In this document: positions 9,370 to 17,285 of the stretch, piece by piece
Numbering within the stretch: the first letter of the stretch is position 1
Layout: each line of letters begins with the position of its first letter
DNA from: Mycobacterium kyogaense
Lineage (GTDB): Bacteria > Actinomycetota > Actinomycetes > Mycobacteriales > Mycobacteriaceae
Assembly (NCBI RefSeq): GCF_003254575.1
Contig: NZ_QJUA01000009.1
Location: 90,321-154,320 of the forward strand
DNA: 64,000 bases
Reading direction: 5' to 3'
Position numbers and translations under genes: made by a program
The notes under the pieces: generated by a model
Databases searched by the model: none
The model's input: the letters and a program-made list of their open reading frames with translations, nothing else
What the model was told of the DNA's origin: nothing

Positions 9370-9393
9370 TTTCGCCGCCCGGTCCCCGGGTAC
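9369..9393 (+). promoter_or_regulatory. Candidate SigF promoter of the SDR gene
   Basis: GTTT (9369-9372), 15 bases, GGGTAC (9388-9393). It begins at the last base of the DUF6328 stop codon, and the SDR ATG follows at 9433, about 33 bases after the predicted transcription start. It fits the mycobacterial SigF consensus. Confidence 0.65.
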
Positions 9394-9432
9394 GTCGACG
9401 CCCTGACAGCCCACGAGCGTTCAGGAGGCCCG

Positions 9433-10272
9433 ATGCCCGACGGTGTGATTTCCTACCCCGGCGAGACAGCTGAGATGTCCGAGAGGCCACGCGACGAGAT
9501 GGCCGACTATGTCGGCACAGGACTGCTCACCGGCAAACGCGCGCTGATCACCGGCGGGGATTCCGGCATCGGGCGCGCCGTGGCGGTGGCGTTCGCCAAG
9601 GAGGGAGCCGACGTCGCGATCGCGTACCTGTCCGAACTGGACGACGCGGCACACACGGTGTCGTTGGTCGAGGCGGCGGGCCGGCAGGCCCTCTCCCTCG
9701 AGGGTGACCTCGCCGACCCCGCGCACTGCAGCTCGGTGGTCGAGGAGACGGTCGCAGGACTCGGCGGACTGGACATCGTCGTCAACAACGTGGCCTTCCA
9801 GTCGCCGGTGTCCGATCTGACGGAGATCAGCGACGAGCAGTGGCGGCGGACCTTCGCGGTCAACATCGACAGCTTCTTCCACGTCACCAAGGCTGCGCTG
9901 GCGCATCTGCCCGACGGCGCGGCGATCATCAACACCGGATCCATCAACGGGTTGCGCGGTAACAAGTCGCTCATCGATTATTCGGCGACCAAGGGCGCCG
10001 TGATCGCACTGACGTATTCGTTGGCGCAGTCGCTGGCCGAGCGCAACATCCGGGTCAATTGTGTTGCGCCCGGGCCGGTCTGGACTCCGTTGATCCCGGC
10101 GACCATGCCGGCCGAGAAGGTCGAGTCCTTCGGCGAGCAGGTGCCGATGGGGCGGGCGGCCCAGCCCGACGAGATCGCCCCGTCGTACGTGTTCTTCGCC
10201 GCCGGCCGGCTCTCGTCGTACTACAGCGGTGAGGTGCTGACTCCGATCGGCGGCGAAACTCTGCCGGGCTGA
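9433..10272 (+). CDS. Stress-type SDR oxidoreductase (YghA/YdaD-like)
   Basis: 279 residues; the ATG follows AGGAGG at 9422-9427. The N-terminal extension (about 30 residues, SYPGETAEMSERPRDEM) before the Rossmann fold is typical of the YghA/YdaD stress dehydrogenases. The cofactor motif is TGGDSGIGRAV, with NNVAFQ as the NNAG equivalent. The catalytic triad is Ser in NTGSINGL, then YSATK. The VAPGPVWTPLIPA and PMGRAAQPDEIAPSYVF segments complete the fold. It would be a cytosolic NAD(P)-dependent reductase of unknown substrate. A SigF-type promoter is directly upstream and a second lies between it and the next gene. Confidence 0.9.
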   Translation: MPDGVISYPGETAEMSERPRDEMADYVGTGLLTGKRALITGGDSGIGRAVAVAFAKEGADVAIAYLSELDDAAHTVSLVEAAGRQALSLEGDLADPAHCSSVVEETVAGLGGLDIVVNNVAFQSPVSDLTEISDEQWRRTFAVNIDSFFHVTKAALAHLPDGAAIINTGSINGLRGNKSLIDYSATKGAVIALTYSLAQSLAERNIRVNCVAPGPVWTPLIPATMPAEKVESFGEQVPMGRAAQPDEIAPSYVFFAAGRLSSYYSGEVLTPIGGETLPG

Positions 10273-10276
10273 GCGC

Positions 10277-10301
10277 GTTTGCGCCGCACCTGCCCGGGTA
10301 C
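10277..10301 (+). promoter_or_regulatory. Candidate SigF promoter of the alcohol dehydrogenase gene
   Basis: GTTT (10277-10280), 15 bases, GGGTAC (10296-10301), located in the 39-base gap between the SDR stop and the dehydrogenase ATG at 10312. The predicted start point is only a few bases from the ATG, so the mRNA would be leaderless or nearly so, which mycobacteria tolerate. Confidence 0.62.
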
Positions 10302-10311
10302 GGCAGGCGGC

Positions 10312-11493
10312 ATGAAGGCAGTCACTTGGCACGGCCGGCGCGATGTGCGCGTCGACACCGTTGACGACCCCCGTATCCAGGAGCCGACGGACGCGATCAT
10401 CGAGGTGACGTCCACCAACATCTGCGGCTCGGACCTCCACCTCTACGAGGTGCTCGGCGCGTTCATGAACGCCGGTGACATCCTCGGCCACGAGGCCATG
10501 GGTGTCGTGCAGGAGGTCGGGTCCGGCGTGCAGAATCTGGCGGTCGGCGACCGTGTCGTGGTGCCGTTCCAGATCTCCTGCGGCCATTGCTTCATGTGCG
10601 ATCAATCGCTGTACACGCAGTGTGAGACCACGCAGGTCCGCGATCAGGGTATGGGAGCCGCACTGTTCGGCTACTCCGAGCTCTACGGTGAGGTGCCCGG
10701 CGGTCAGGCCGAGTACCTACGCATTCCGCAGGCACAGTTCACCCACATCAAAGTGCCTGATGGGCCGCCGGATTCACGCTTCGTCTACCTGTCCGACGTG
10801 CTGCCCACCGCATGGCAGGGCGTTGCCTACGCCGGCATTCCCGACGGCGGATCGGTGACCGTGCTCGGTTTGGGTCCGATCGGGGACATGGCAGCGCGCA
10901 TCGCCACCCACCTCGGATACCGCGTGATCGCCGTCGACCGCGTCCCGGAGCGCCTGGCGCGCGCCACCGCCCGGGGTATCGAGACCATCGACATGGTGGG
11001 GCTGAGCGGCTCGGTCGGGGACGCGGTGCGCGACCTCACCGACGGACGGGGCACCGACTCCGTCATCGACGCGGTGGGAATGGAAGCGCACGGCTCGCCG
11101 GTCGCGCAGGCGGCGCAGACGGCTGCGGCGTTCCTCCCCGATTTCGTCGCCAAACCGTTCATGCAGAAGGCCGGAGTCGACCGACTCGGTGCGCTGTACT
11201 CGGCGATCGATTGTGTGCGCCGCGGCGGGACGATCTCGCTGAGCGGCGTGTACGGCGGCATGGCCGACCCGATGCCGATGCTGACGTTGTTCGACAAGCA
11301 GATTCAGCTGCGGATGGGGCAGGCCAACGTCAAGAAGTGGGTCGATGACATCATGCCGCTGTTGACCGATGCGGACCCGCTGGGCGTCGACTCGTTCGCC
11401 ACCCACGTCCTGCCGCTCGATCAGGCGCCGCACGCGTACGACATCTTCCAGAAGAAGCAGGACGGCGCGGTCAAGGTGATCCTGCAACCCTGA
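10312..11493 (+). CDS. Zinc-dependent medium-chain alcohol dehydrogenase (formaldehyde dehydrogenase-like)
   Basis: 393 residues from ATG 10312 (MKAVTWHGRRDVRVD). The catalytic zinc ligands are in TNICGSDLHLYE and ILGHEAMGVVQEVG. The structural zinc loop is C-GHC-FMC-x7-C (SCGHCFMCDQSLYTQC). The NAD-binding Rossmann motif is TVLGLGPIGDMAARI. The length and the insert before the C-terminal segment (FMQKAGVDRLGALYSAID) fit the glutathione-independent formaldehyde dehydrogenase-like subgroup. It oxidises an alcohol or aldehyde adduct with NAD(P)+; the substrate is unknown. A SigF-type promoter is upstream and topoisomerase IB follows 48 bases later, possibly in the same transcript. Confidence 0.9.
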   Translation: MKAVTWHGRRDVRVDTVDDPRIQEPTDAIIEVTSTNICGSDLHLYEVLGAFMNAGDILGHEAMGVVQEVGSGVQNLAVGDRVVVPFQISCGHCFMCDQSLYTQCETTQVRDQGMGAALFGYSELYGEVPGGQAEYLRIPQAQFTHIKVPDGPPDSRFVYLSDVLPTAWQGVAYAGIPDGGSVTVLGLGPIGDMAARIATHLGYRVIAVDRVPERLARATARGIETIDMVGLSGSVGDAVRDLTDGRGTDSVIDAVGMEAHGSPVAQAAQTAAAFLPDFVAKPFMQKAGVDRLGALYSAIDCVRRGGTISLSGVYGGMADPMPMLTLFDKQIQLRMGQANVKKWVDDIMPLLTDADPLGVDSFATHVLPLDQAPHAYDIFQKKQDGAVKVILQP

Positions 11494-11541
11494 GTGGGTA
11501 TTACGGCCTGACGTTGGGTTGGCAACAAGGGGCACATCACG

Positions 11542-12564
11542 ATGCGGCTGGCACGAAGCAAACTGGACACACCGGGGATCGTCCGTAAGAGACGCGGCAA
11601 GGGTTTCGCCTACTACGGGCCCGACGGTGAGCTGCTTGCCGATCCTGACACCGCGCAACGCATCAAGGATCTGGTGATCCCGCCGGCGTGGAAGAACGTG
11701 TGGATCAGCCCGCGGCCGAACGGTCACATCCAGGCGGTCGGCACCGATGCCGCCGGCCGGCGTCAGTACATGTATCACGAGCGCTGGCAACAGGAACGGG
11801 CCGAGGAGAAGTTCGATCGGGTGCTCGAGCTCTCTACGCGGTTGCCGGAGTGGCGATCCCGCATCGCGCGAGATCTGGCCGGCCGCGGCTTGACCCGTGA
11901 TCGCGTGCTCGCGCTGGCCCTGCAGTTGCTGGACCGGGGATATTTCCGGGCCGGCGGTGAGCAGTCGGCCGAGGATTTCGAGCACTACGGCTTGGCCACG
12001 CTGCTGTGTGAACACGTCACGGTGAAGAAGGACGCGGTCGAGTTCGACTATCCGGCCAAGAGCGGGGTGCAGCGCACCATCGAGATCGACGACCCGGAGG
12101 TGGTGCGCGCCGTCCGCTCGCTGATGCGGCGCACCGAGCGCACCGAGCGTCTTCTGGTGTGCCGCAGCGGAAACAGCGGCTGGGTCGACGTGAAGGCCGA
12201 CGATCTGAACGCACGATTCAAAGAGATCGTCGGCGCAGAGTTCACGGTCAAGGATCTGCGGACCTGGCACGGCACGGTGCTGGCTGCGACGGCATTCGCT
12301 GCCGCGAAGCCGCCCACCTCGAAGACCACGATCAAGCGGGAGACGTCGGCGGTGATGAAGGAGGTGTCGGGCGAGTTGGGCAACACGCCCGCCGTCGCCC
12401 GGGCCTCCTATGTCGATCCGCGGGTGGTCATCGGCTACGAGAACGGGTTGACGATCGCTTCGGCGACCAAGCGGGCCGAGACGATGCGCGACCTCGACAA
12501 GGCGCAGGAGCTGATGGAGAAGGCCACCCGCCAGCTGATCCGGAGGGTCGCGAAGAGCAAGTGA
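11542..12564 (+). CDS. Eukaryotic/poxvirus-like DNA topoisomerase IB
   Basis: 340 residues. An N-terminal all-beta domain (FAYYGPDGELLADPDT, IPPAWKNVWISPRPNGHIQAVG) is followed by the catalytic tyrosine-recombinase-like fold. Arg240 lies in LRTWHGT and Tyr290 in ARASYVDPRVV, the nucleophile that forms the 3'-phosphotyrosyl intermediate. The enzyme relaxes supercoils of either sign without ATP. The family is patchy in bacteria but known in several mycobacteria, where it is non-essential. It follows the SigF-type dehydrogenase gene by 48 bases, suggesting stress-linked expression (inference). Confidence 0.92.
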   Translation: MRLARSKLDTPGIVRKRRGKGFAYYGPDGELLADPDTAQRIKDLVIPPAWKNVWISPRPNGHIQAVGTDAAGRRQYMYHERWQQERAEEKFDRVLELSTRLPEWRSRIARDLAGRGLTRDRVLALALQLLDRGYFRAGGEQSAEDFEHYGLATLLCEHVTVKKDAVEFDYPAKSGVQRTIEIDDPEVVRAVRSLMRRTERTERLLVCRSGNSGWVDVKADDLNARFKEIVGAEFTVKDLRTWHGTVLAATAFAAAKPPTSKTTIKRETSAVMKEVSGELGNTPAVARASYVDPRVVIGYENGLTIASATKRAETMRDLDKAQELMEKATRQLIRRVAKSK

Positions 12565-12631
12565 GGTGTTTGGCGGCTGACGTGCGCGGAAATCCTTCCG
12601 TCATTGACGACGTCGAAGGAGGATCGTTGCG

Positions 12632-12889
12632 ATGCCGAACTCATCGATCAAGAACGAGAAGATGTACGAGGATCTCCGTCGTGAGGGAAACTCCATAGAG
12701 AAAGCGGCCCGCATCGCGAACGCAGCGGCCGCGCGCGGTGCGTCTGCGGTCGGCAGGAAGGGCGGCCGCTCGGGGTCCTATGACGACTGGAGCGTCGACG
12801 AGCTGAAGAAACGCGCCAAAGAGCTGGGGCTGAGCGGGTATTCGCGGTTGACCAAGAACAAGCTCATCTCGGAACTGCGTAACCACTGA
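12632..12889 (+). CDS. Small DUF7218/Rho N-terminal-like protein
   Basis: 85 residues; the ATG follows GAAGGAGGA at about 12615-12624. The N-terminal half (MYEDLRREGNSIEKAARIANAAA) is a charged helical motif seen in small actinobacterial stress proteins. After a GRKGGRSGSYDDW linker, the C-terminal half (SVDELKKRAKELGLSGYS, LTKNKLISELRNH) is a Rho N-terminal/SAP-like helix-extension-helix, a nucleic-acid-binding fold. A weaker SigF-like arrangement (GTTT at 12568, 16 bases, GGAAAT) lies 39 bases upstream. Role unknown; nucleic acid binding is an inference. It ends next to the convergent LysR gene. Confidence 0.8.
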   Translation: MPNSSIKNEKMYEDLRREGNSIEKAARIANAAAARGASAVGRKGGRSGSYDDWSVDELKKRAKELGLSGYSRLTKNKLISELRNH

Positions 12890-12890
12890 C

Positions 12891-13778
12891 CTACCCACCC
12901 GCCGCGTCCAGCAGTGCCTGTGCCAGCTGCGCGGCGGGAGGTGTCATGCGCCCTCGGGCAGGCGAGGCCAGGTACACCGTCCACAGCACCGGGTCGGCGA
13001 GATCGACGGTTCGCAGCGCGGGGAAGCATGATGCTTCCGACCTCGGCATGAACGCGGTTCCCAGCCCACTGCCGACCAGGTCAGCCACGGCATGGAAGCC
13101 AGCCGGTACCTCGTACAGCGTGCGGGCCTCGCGGCCGGCGGCGCGAAACGCGTCGTCGACGAGGCGGCGCAGACCGAAGCCCGGCGGAAAGCCGATCAGA
13201 TCCTCTTCGCTGAGGTCGTCGATCGAGACCTCGCACCGGCCGGCGACGGCGTGGTCGCTGCGGCAGACGAACACCAGCGGATCATCGAACAATTTCTGCA
13301 AGGTCAAGGGTGCGGGGAAGCGATCCGGCACGGACACCAGCGCGAGGTCCAGGGATCCCTCGAGCAGCGCTGACAGATAGGACGATGCGCCGGTTTGGCT
13401 CAGCCGCAACCGAAGTCGAACGTGTGGATGCCGGCGATGGAACTGCCCGAGAGCCCCCGCGACGTCCAGGGGCCCGAATGCGATGAGTGAACCGAATTCG
13501 ACGGTGCCCATCAGCGAGCCGCGGAACTCGCCGACGGAATCGACGGCTGCCCGGCCGGCGCGCAGCACGTCGTGCGCGTGAGTGTGGAACCGTTCTCCGG
13601 CGGGGGTGAGGGTGATCTGCTGTCGGGAGCGGTCGAACAGCGCGACGGCGAGTTCCCGTTCCAGTTTGGCCACCGAGGTGGACAGTGCCGACTGCACGAC
13701 GTGTGCGCGCTCGGCGGCGCGGGTGAAGCTCATCTCGCCGGCGACGGCGAGGAAGTGCTCGAGTTGACGGAACTCCAT
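12891..13778 (-). CDS. LysR-family transcriptional regulator
   Basis: 295 residues. The N-terminal winged helix-turn-helix is plain: MEFRQLEHFLAVAGEMSFTR, AAERAHVVQSALSTSVAKLE, LFDRSRQQITLTPAGERF. The C-terminal effector-binding domain covers about residues 90-290 (GTVEFGSLIAFGPLDVAGAL, LVFVCRSDHAVAGR). It is divergent from the Tat-secreted hydrolase gene with 83 bases between the start codons, the standard layout for a LysR regulator and its target. A 7-bp inverted repeat with 13-base spacing lies in that gap. The inducer is unknown. Confidence 0.92.
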   Translation of the reverse strand: MEFRQLEHFLAVAGEMSFTRAAERAHVVQSALSTSVAKLERELAVALFDRSRQQITLTPAGERFHTHAHDVLRAGRAAVDSVGEFRGSLMGTVEFGSLIAFGPLDVAGALGQFHRRHPHVRLRLRLSQTGASSYLSALLEGSLDLALVSVPDRFPAPLTLQKLFDDPLVFVCRSDHAVAGRCEVSIDDLSEEDLIGFPPGFGLRRLVDDAFRAAGREARTLYEVPAGFHAVADLVGSGLGTAFMPRSEASCFPALRTVDLADPVLWTVYLASPARGRMTPPAAQLAQALLDAAGG

Positions 13779-13810
13779 CGTGCCAAGCTATCTCATCTGT
13801 TGATGACAAA

Positions 13811-13837
13811 AATCAATATCTATCGTTGGCATTGATT
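13811..13837. promoter_or_regulatory. Candidate LysR operator
   Basis: AATCAAT (13811-13817) and ATTGATT (13831-13837) form a perfect 7-bp inverted repeat with a 13-base spacer, in an unusually AT-rich gap between the divergent LysR and hydrolase genes. LysR recognition sites are commonly interrupted dyads containing T-N11-A. Binding is inferred. Confidence 0.5.
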
Positions 13838-13861
13838 GCTTGTCTGGGTTGTCATGGATGC

Positions 13862-14878
13862 ATGAGCGACGGAGTGAACAGGCGGCAGTTCGGCTTCTTG
13901 GTGACGGCCGCAGCAGGGGCGGCGACGCTGGCCGCGTGTTCGTCGACGCCGGCCGGCGCGACCCCGCCACCAGCGCCCACGCACGCACTCGGTCCGGTCC
14001 GTCAGATCGCAGCCGGTGACCTCGACGTCGGCTATGTCGACGCCGGGCCGCGGGACGGTCAGCCCGTCATCCTGTTGCACGGGTGGCCCTACGACATCCA
14101 CAGCTACGCCGACGTGACCGCGATTCTGGCCGGGCAGGGTTTCCGCGTCATCGTGCCCTTCCTGCGCGGCTTCGGCAGCACCCGCTTCCTGTCCGATCGC
14201 ACCGCCCGCAACGGACAGCAGGCCGCGCTGGCGCGCGATGTCATCGCGCTGATGGATGCGCTCCACATTCCCGCCGCCATCCTCGGCGGGTATGACTGGG
14301 GCGGTCGCACCGCCAATGTCGTTGCCGCGCTGTGGCCGCAGCGATGCACCGCGCTGGTCGCGGTCAGCGGCTACATCATCGTAAACCGCGAGGCCAACCT
14401 GGCACCGCTCGCACCGCAGGCCGAATACGGCTGGTGGTACCAGTACTACTTCGCCACCGAGCGCGGCGAGCGTGGATATCGCAGCAACACCGCAGATTTC
14501 AACAAGCTCATCTGGCGCAACGCTTCGCCGCTGTGGCACTTCGACGATTCCACCTACGACCTGTCGGCCGCCGCGTTCGCCAATCCGGACCACACCGACA
14601 TCGTGATCCACAACTACCGGTGGCGCCTCAGTCTGGCCGAGGGCGAAGCCCGCTACGACGACGACGAGCGGCGGCTGGCCGCCATGCCGGCGATCACCGT
14701 GCCCACCATCACGATCAGCTCCGACTTCGACGGCCCCGCCAGGAACGATGCCGCCTACCGAAAGCTCTACACCGGCCCCTACCAGCATCGCGTCCTCGAC
14801 GGCATCGGTCACAACGTGCCGCAGGAAGCGCCCCGTGACTTCGCGTCGGCGATCACCGACGTGACCCGCCAGAAGTGA
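13862..14878 (+). CDS. Tat-exported lipoprotein alpha/beta hydrolase (epoxide hydrolase-like)
   Basis: 338 residues from the ATG at 13862. The start of the protein has a twin-arginine motif (NRRQFGF), a hydrophobic Ala-rich stretch, and a lipobox (TLAAC-S), so it is predicted to be folded, exported and lipid-anchored. The hydrolase core has HGWPYDIHSYAD (oxyanion hole), LGGYDWGGRTAN with an Asp nucleophile, and a C-terminal His in LDGIGHNVPQEAP. Substrate unknown. It is divergent from the LysR regulator. Nine bases downstream begins a truncated SDR reading frame, so it once headed a longer operon. Confidence 0.85.
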   Translation: MSDGVNRRQFGFLVTAAAGAATLAACSSTPAGATPPPAPTHALGPVRQIAAGDLDVGYVDAGPRDGQPVILLHGWPYDIHSYADVTAILAGQGFRVIVPFLRGFGSTRFLSDRTARNGQQAALARDVIALMDALHIPAAILGGYDWGGRTANVVAALWPQRCTALVAVSGYIIVNREANLAPLAPQAEYGWWYQYYFATERGERGYRSNTADFNKLIWRNASPLWHFDDSTYDLSAAAFANPDHTDIVIHNYRWRLSLAEGEARYDDDERRLAAMPAITVPTITISSDFDGPARNDAAYRKLYTGPYQHRVLDGIGHNVPQEAPRDFASAITDVTRQK

Positions 14879-14886
14879 GGAACACC

Positions 14887-14973
14887 ATGACCACATCAAC
14901 CGACCTGACCGGCCACACCGCCGTGGTGACCGGCTCGACGTCAGGACTGGGCGCCGGCATCGCGGCGGTCTGA
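14887..14973 (+). pseudogene. Truncated SDR gene, 28-codon stump
   Basis: A 29-codon frame (including the stop) starts at ATG 14887, 8 bases after the hydrolase stop, with GTGAGGAACACC upstream as a ribosome site. It encodes the start of a short-chain dehydrogenase: MTTSTDLTGHTAVVTGSTSG continuing into a TGxxxGxG cofactor loop, then a TGA at 14971. The rest of the ~250-residue enzyme is absent; the next 15 bases lead straight into an esterase gene. This reads as a deletion remnant that joined the SDR start to the esterase's ribosome site. It is too short to fold as an enzyme. Confidence 0.7.
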
Positions 14974-14988
14974 CCCGAAGGACTCTTC

Positions 14989-15882
14989 GTGCATCACGTG
15001 TTCACCGATCCGCTGGCGCGGCTGTTCGCCGCAACGATCAACCCCGCCCCGAAGCCGGCGGAGCGATTTCCCGACATCGTGGGTCGCACGTCTCTGGTCA
15101 GCGTCCCCACGCGACACGGCCCCGTCACCGCGACCGTGTACCGGCCGGACCCGCGGGTGCACCGCCCGCCGGTGTACGTGAACATCCACGGCGGGGGCTT
15201 CGTCGTGGGGCACCGTGAGCAGGATGATCCGTGGTGCCGGTACCTGGCAGAGGCCGCGGGCGTGGTGGTCGTCAACACCGATTATCTGCTCGCCCCGCGG
15301 TATCGCTTTCCCATTGCGGCGGAACAGGTTTACGACGTCGTGCGCTGGGCCGCCGACCCAGCGCGAGAGTGGGACGGTGCCCGGTTGTCGGTGGGTGGCC
15401 AGAGCGCCGGCGGAAATCTCGCCGCCGCCGCAGCGCGCCAGGCACTCGAGAGCGACGGTCCTGAGATCGGCTTGCAGGTGTTGCACTATGCACCGTTGGA
15501 TCTCGTCACCGCGGTAGGGGACAAGCCCTCACCGCTGGGCTCGCGAGCGGTGATGAAGCCGTGGATGGGGCACGTGTTCGACAACGCCTACACCCCGGAC
15601 CGGTCACGCCGACGCGATCGCTTGGTGTCACCTGCCTGGGGTGCGAACGCCGACGACATCGTCGGTATCGCTCCTGCGGTAGTGGTGACCGCAGAATTCG
15701 ACCGGCTTCGCGATGAGGCGCGGTGGTACGCCGACAGGCTGGCCGCGGCGGGGTCGCTGGTCGACTACATCGAGGTGGCCGGGGTGGACCACGGCTACAA
15801 CATCATGGGCGCCGATACGGCTGTCACGGAACGGGTGTACGCGCAGATCGCCGAGCACGTCGCGCGCGTCGGGACGCGCTAG
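14989..15882 (+). CDS. HSL-family esterase/lipase (LipN/LipI-like)
   Basis: 297 residues from the GTG at 14989, preceded by GAAGGA at 14977-14982. Motifs are in family order: the HGGGF oxyanion motif (YVNIHGGGFVVGHRE), nucleophile VGGQSAGGNLAAAA, Asp in VVVTAEFDRLRDEA, and His in VAGVDHGYN. No signal peptide, so it probably acts in the cytosol on short-chain acyl esters. It follows the SDR stump and may be co-transcribed with the Tat hydrolase. Its stop codon overlaps the stop of the convergent small acidic gene. Confidence 0.88.
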   Translation: MHHVFTDPLARLFAATINPAPKPAERFPDIVGRTSLVSVPTRHGPVTATVYRPDPRVHRPPVYVNIHGGGFVVGHREQDDPWCRYLAEAAGVVVVNTDYLLAPRYRFPIAAEQVYDVVRWAADPAREWDGARLSVGGQSAGGNLAAAAARQALESDGPEIGLQVLHYAPLDLVTAVGDKPSPLGSRAVMKPWMGHVFDNAYTPDRSRRRDRLVSPAWGANADDIVGIAPAVVVTAEFDRLRDEARWYADRLAAAGSLVDYIEVAGVDHGYNIMGADTAVTERVYAQIAEHVARVGTR

Positions 15883-16061
15883 TCCTGCTGGGCGCGCGCT
15901 TCTGCGCCGGACTCCTGGGTGTCGATGTGGTCGTCCGAACCGGCGCGCCCCACGTACGGACCCTCGGCCTGATCGTCGTCGCCTTCACTGGCGCGTGAGC
16001 CGGCCACCTTGGGGTCGGGTTCGACGTCCGATTCGGCCTTCTCGGATTCCGGATTGCTCAT
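15879..16061 (-). CDS. Small acidic disordered protein
   Basis: 60 residues from the ATG at 16061 (MSNPESEKAESDVEPDPK), which has an AGGAGGCA ribosome site at 16065-16072. The composition is dominated by Asp, Glu, Ser and Ala with no hydrophobic core, so it is probably disordered. No family recognised. The gene overlaps the convergent esterase by 4 bases at the stop codons and is divergent from the UsfY-like gene. A SigF-like motif in the shared upstream region suggests a stress-induced small protein (inference). Confidence 0.6.
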   Translation of the reverse strand: MSNPESEKAESDVEPDPKVAGSRASEGDDDQAEGPYVGRAGSDDHIDTQESGAEARAQQD

Positions 16062-16089
16062 CGCTGCCTCCTGATCGGTTCCGCACGGC

Positions 16090-16114
16090 ATGCCCGGACC
16101 GCCCGTGACCAAAC
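16090..16114 (-). promoter_or_regulatory. Weak candidate SigF promoter of the small acidic gene
   Basis: On the minus strand GTTT (16114-16111), 15 bases, GGGCAT (16095-16090). The -10 has one mismatch to GGGTAT but the spacing equals that of the stronger sites. The start codon follows at 16061. Confidence 0.4.
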
Positions 16115-16156
16115 CCCCTCGAACGATGACTGAGTTGTGACCGGCTGTCGATCATC

Positions 16157-16181
16157 GTTTGGGGGGTAGGGCCTCGGGTAT
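16157..16181 (+). promoter_or_regulatory. Candidate SigF promoter of the UsfY-like gene
   Basis: GTTT (16157-16160), 15 bases, GGGTAT (16176-16181), a full match to the mycobacterial SigF -10. The ATG follows at 16230. The neighbouring gene resembles UsfY, named for lying upstream of sigF, which fits this regulon. Confidence 0.68.
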
Positions 16182-16229
16182 CGCCTCTGCATGGCCCGGA
16201 GTGACGCCCAGACTGTGAGAGGAGCGCCC

Positions 16230-16541
16230 ATGCCAGATACATCGAGAGATCCCGTCGACCACTCCCGCACTTATCGCCAATACTCCGGCGAGACGATGAA
16301 GGCAGGTAAGAACGCGTTGGGCCTGATCGGCATCGGGCTCGGGGTGCTGTCGCTGGTGATCGCCCTGTTCTCGTTCGCCAACGGATCGCGGACCACCGGG
16401 GTGATCGCCGTGATCCTCGCCGTGGTGCTGGCCGCTGCCGGGTTCGGATGGATCACCTTCCGGCACCGCAAGGTCGTGGCAAAGAACGAGGAATGGTATC
16501 GAAACCACCCCGACGTGCCGTACGAGCCGCCGACCAGCTGA
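16230..16541 (+). CDS. usfY: UsfY-like two-helix membrane protein
   Basis: 103 residues from ATG 16230, with GAGAGGA upstream. The N-terminal DPVDHSRTYRQYSGET is the block I associate with UsfY proteins (DPVDHxRT, then a conserved Gly-Glu). Two hydrophobic helices follow (ALGLIGIGLGVLSLVIALFS and TGVIAVILAVVLAAAGFGW), then HRKVVAKNEEWYRNHPDV. The function of UsfY is unknown; it is linked to SigF in mycobacteria. A SigF-type promoter lies immediately upstream. The symbol is by family resemblance; this is not the sigF locus itself. It ends 3 bases from the convergent ABC transporter gene. Confidence 0.62.
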   Translation: MPDTSRDPVDHSRTYRQYSGETMKAGKNALGLIGIGLGVLSLVIALFSFANGSRTTGVIAVILAVVLAAAGFGWITFRHRKVVAKNEEWYRNHPDVPYEPPTS

Positions 16542-16544
16542 TGC

Positions 16545-17285
16545 TCAGCGGCCGCCAGTGAACCGCTGCAAGAACTTTTGCGTCCGCTCCTCCCGCGGGC
16601 TGTCCAATACATCGGCGGCCGAACCGGATTCGACGATCTGACCGCCGTCGAGGAAGCACACCCGGTCGGCCACGTCTCGGGCGAAGGCCATTTCGTGGGT
16701 GGCCATCATGATGGTTGCTCCCGACGCCGCTAGCTCGCCGACCAGGGTCAGCACTTCACCCACCAGTTCAGGGTCCAGCGCGCTGGTGATCTCGTCGAGC
16801 AGAAGCAGTTTGGGTTCATATGCGAGCGCGCGGGCGATGGCGACGCGCTGCTGTTGACCGCCGGAGAGTTTGTCGGGATACGAGTCGGCGTGTGACTCCA
16901 GGCCGACGCGGGCCAGGAGTTCGCGGGCCCGTTGCTCGGCGTCGCGGCGGCTGTTGCGATGGACAACCCGCGGGGCGAGGGCGACGTTACCGAGCGCGGT
17001 CATATGCGGGAACAGGTTGAACGACTGAAAGACCATTCCGACGGCCTGGCGTGCCTCTTCGGCATTGATCCGCGGATCGCTGATGTCGCGGCCGTTCAAC
17101 AGGATTCGACCGTCGTCGATGTCTTCGAGCAGGTCGACGCAGCGCAGTAGCGTCGACTTGCCCGAGCCGGACGCGCCGATGAGCACCACGACCTCGTGTT
17201 CGTTCATGTCGAGATCGACACCGGCCAGTACGGTGCGGTCGTGATACGCCTTGACCAGGCCGTGGATCTGGAGCAGCGGGGTCAC
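16545..17285 (-). CDS. Polar amino-acid ABC transporter ATP-binding protein
   Basis: 246 residues from a GTG at 17285, which overlaps the permease stop (GTGA). The frame is open far upstream, but that part is the shadow of the permease. Standard nucleotide-binding domain: Walker A GASGSGKST, Q-loop FQSFNLFPH, signature LSGGQQQRV, Walker B LLLLDEIT, switch His in TIMMATHEM. The FNLFPH and AEEARQAVG features are typical of the HisP/GlnQ subfamily. It powers uptake by the permease and binding protein encoded just upstream. The substrate is probably a polar amino acid. Confidence 0.93.
   Translation of the reverse strand: MTPLLQIHGLVKAYHDRTVLAGVDLDMNEHEVVVLIGASGSGKSTLLRCVDLLEDIDDGRILLNGRDISDPRINAEEARQAVGMVFQSFNLFPHMTALGNVALAPRVVHRNSRRDAEQRARELLARVGLESHADSYPDKLSGGQQQRVAIARALAYEPKLLLLDEITSALDPELVGEVLTLVGELAASGATIMMATHEMAFARDVADRVCFLDGGQIVESGSAADVLDSPREERTQKFLQRFTGGR

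Noticed and set aside
11496..11501. GGGTAT before topoisomerase IB as a SigF -10
   Set aside because: No GTTT at the right distance upstream.
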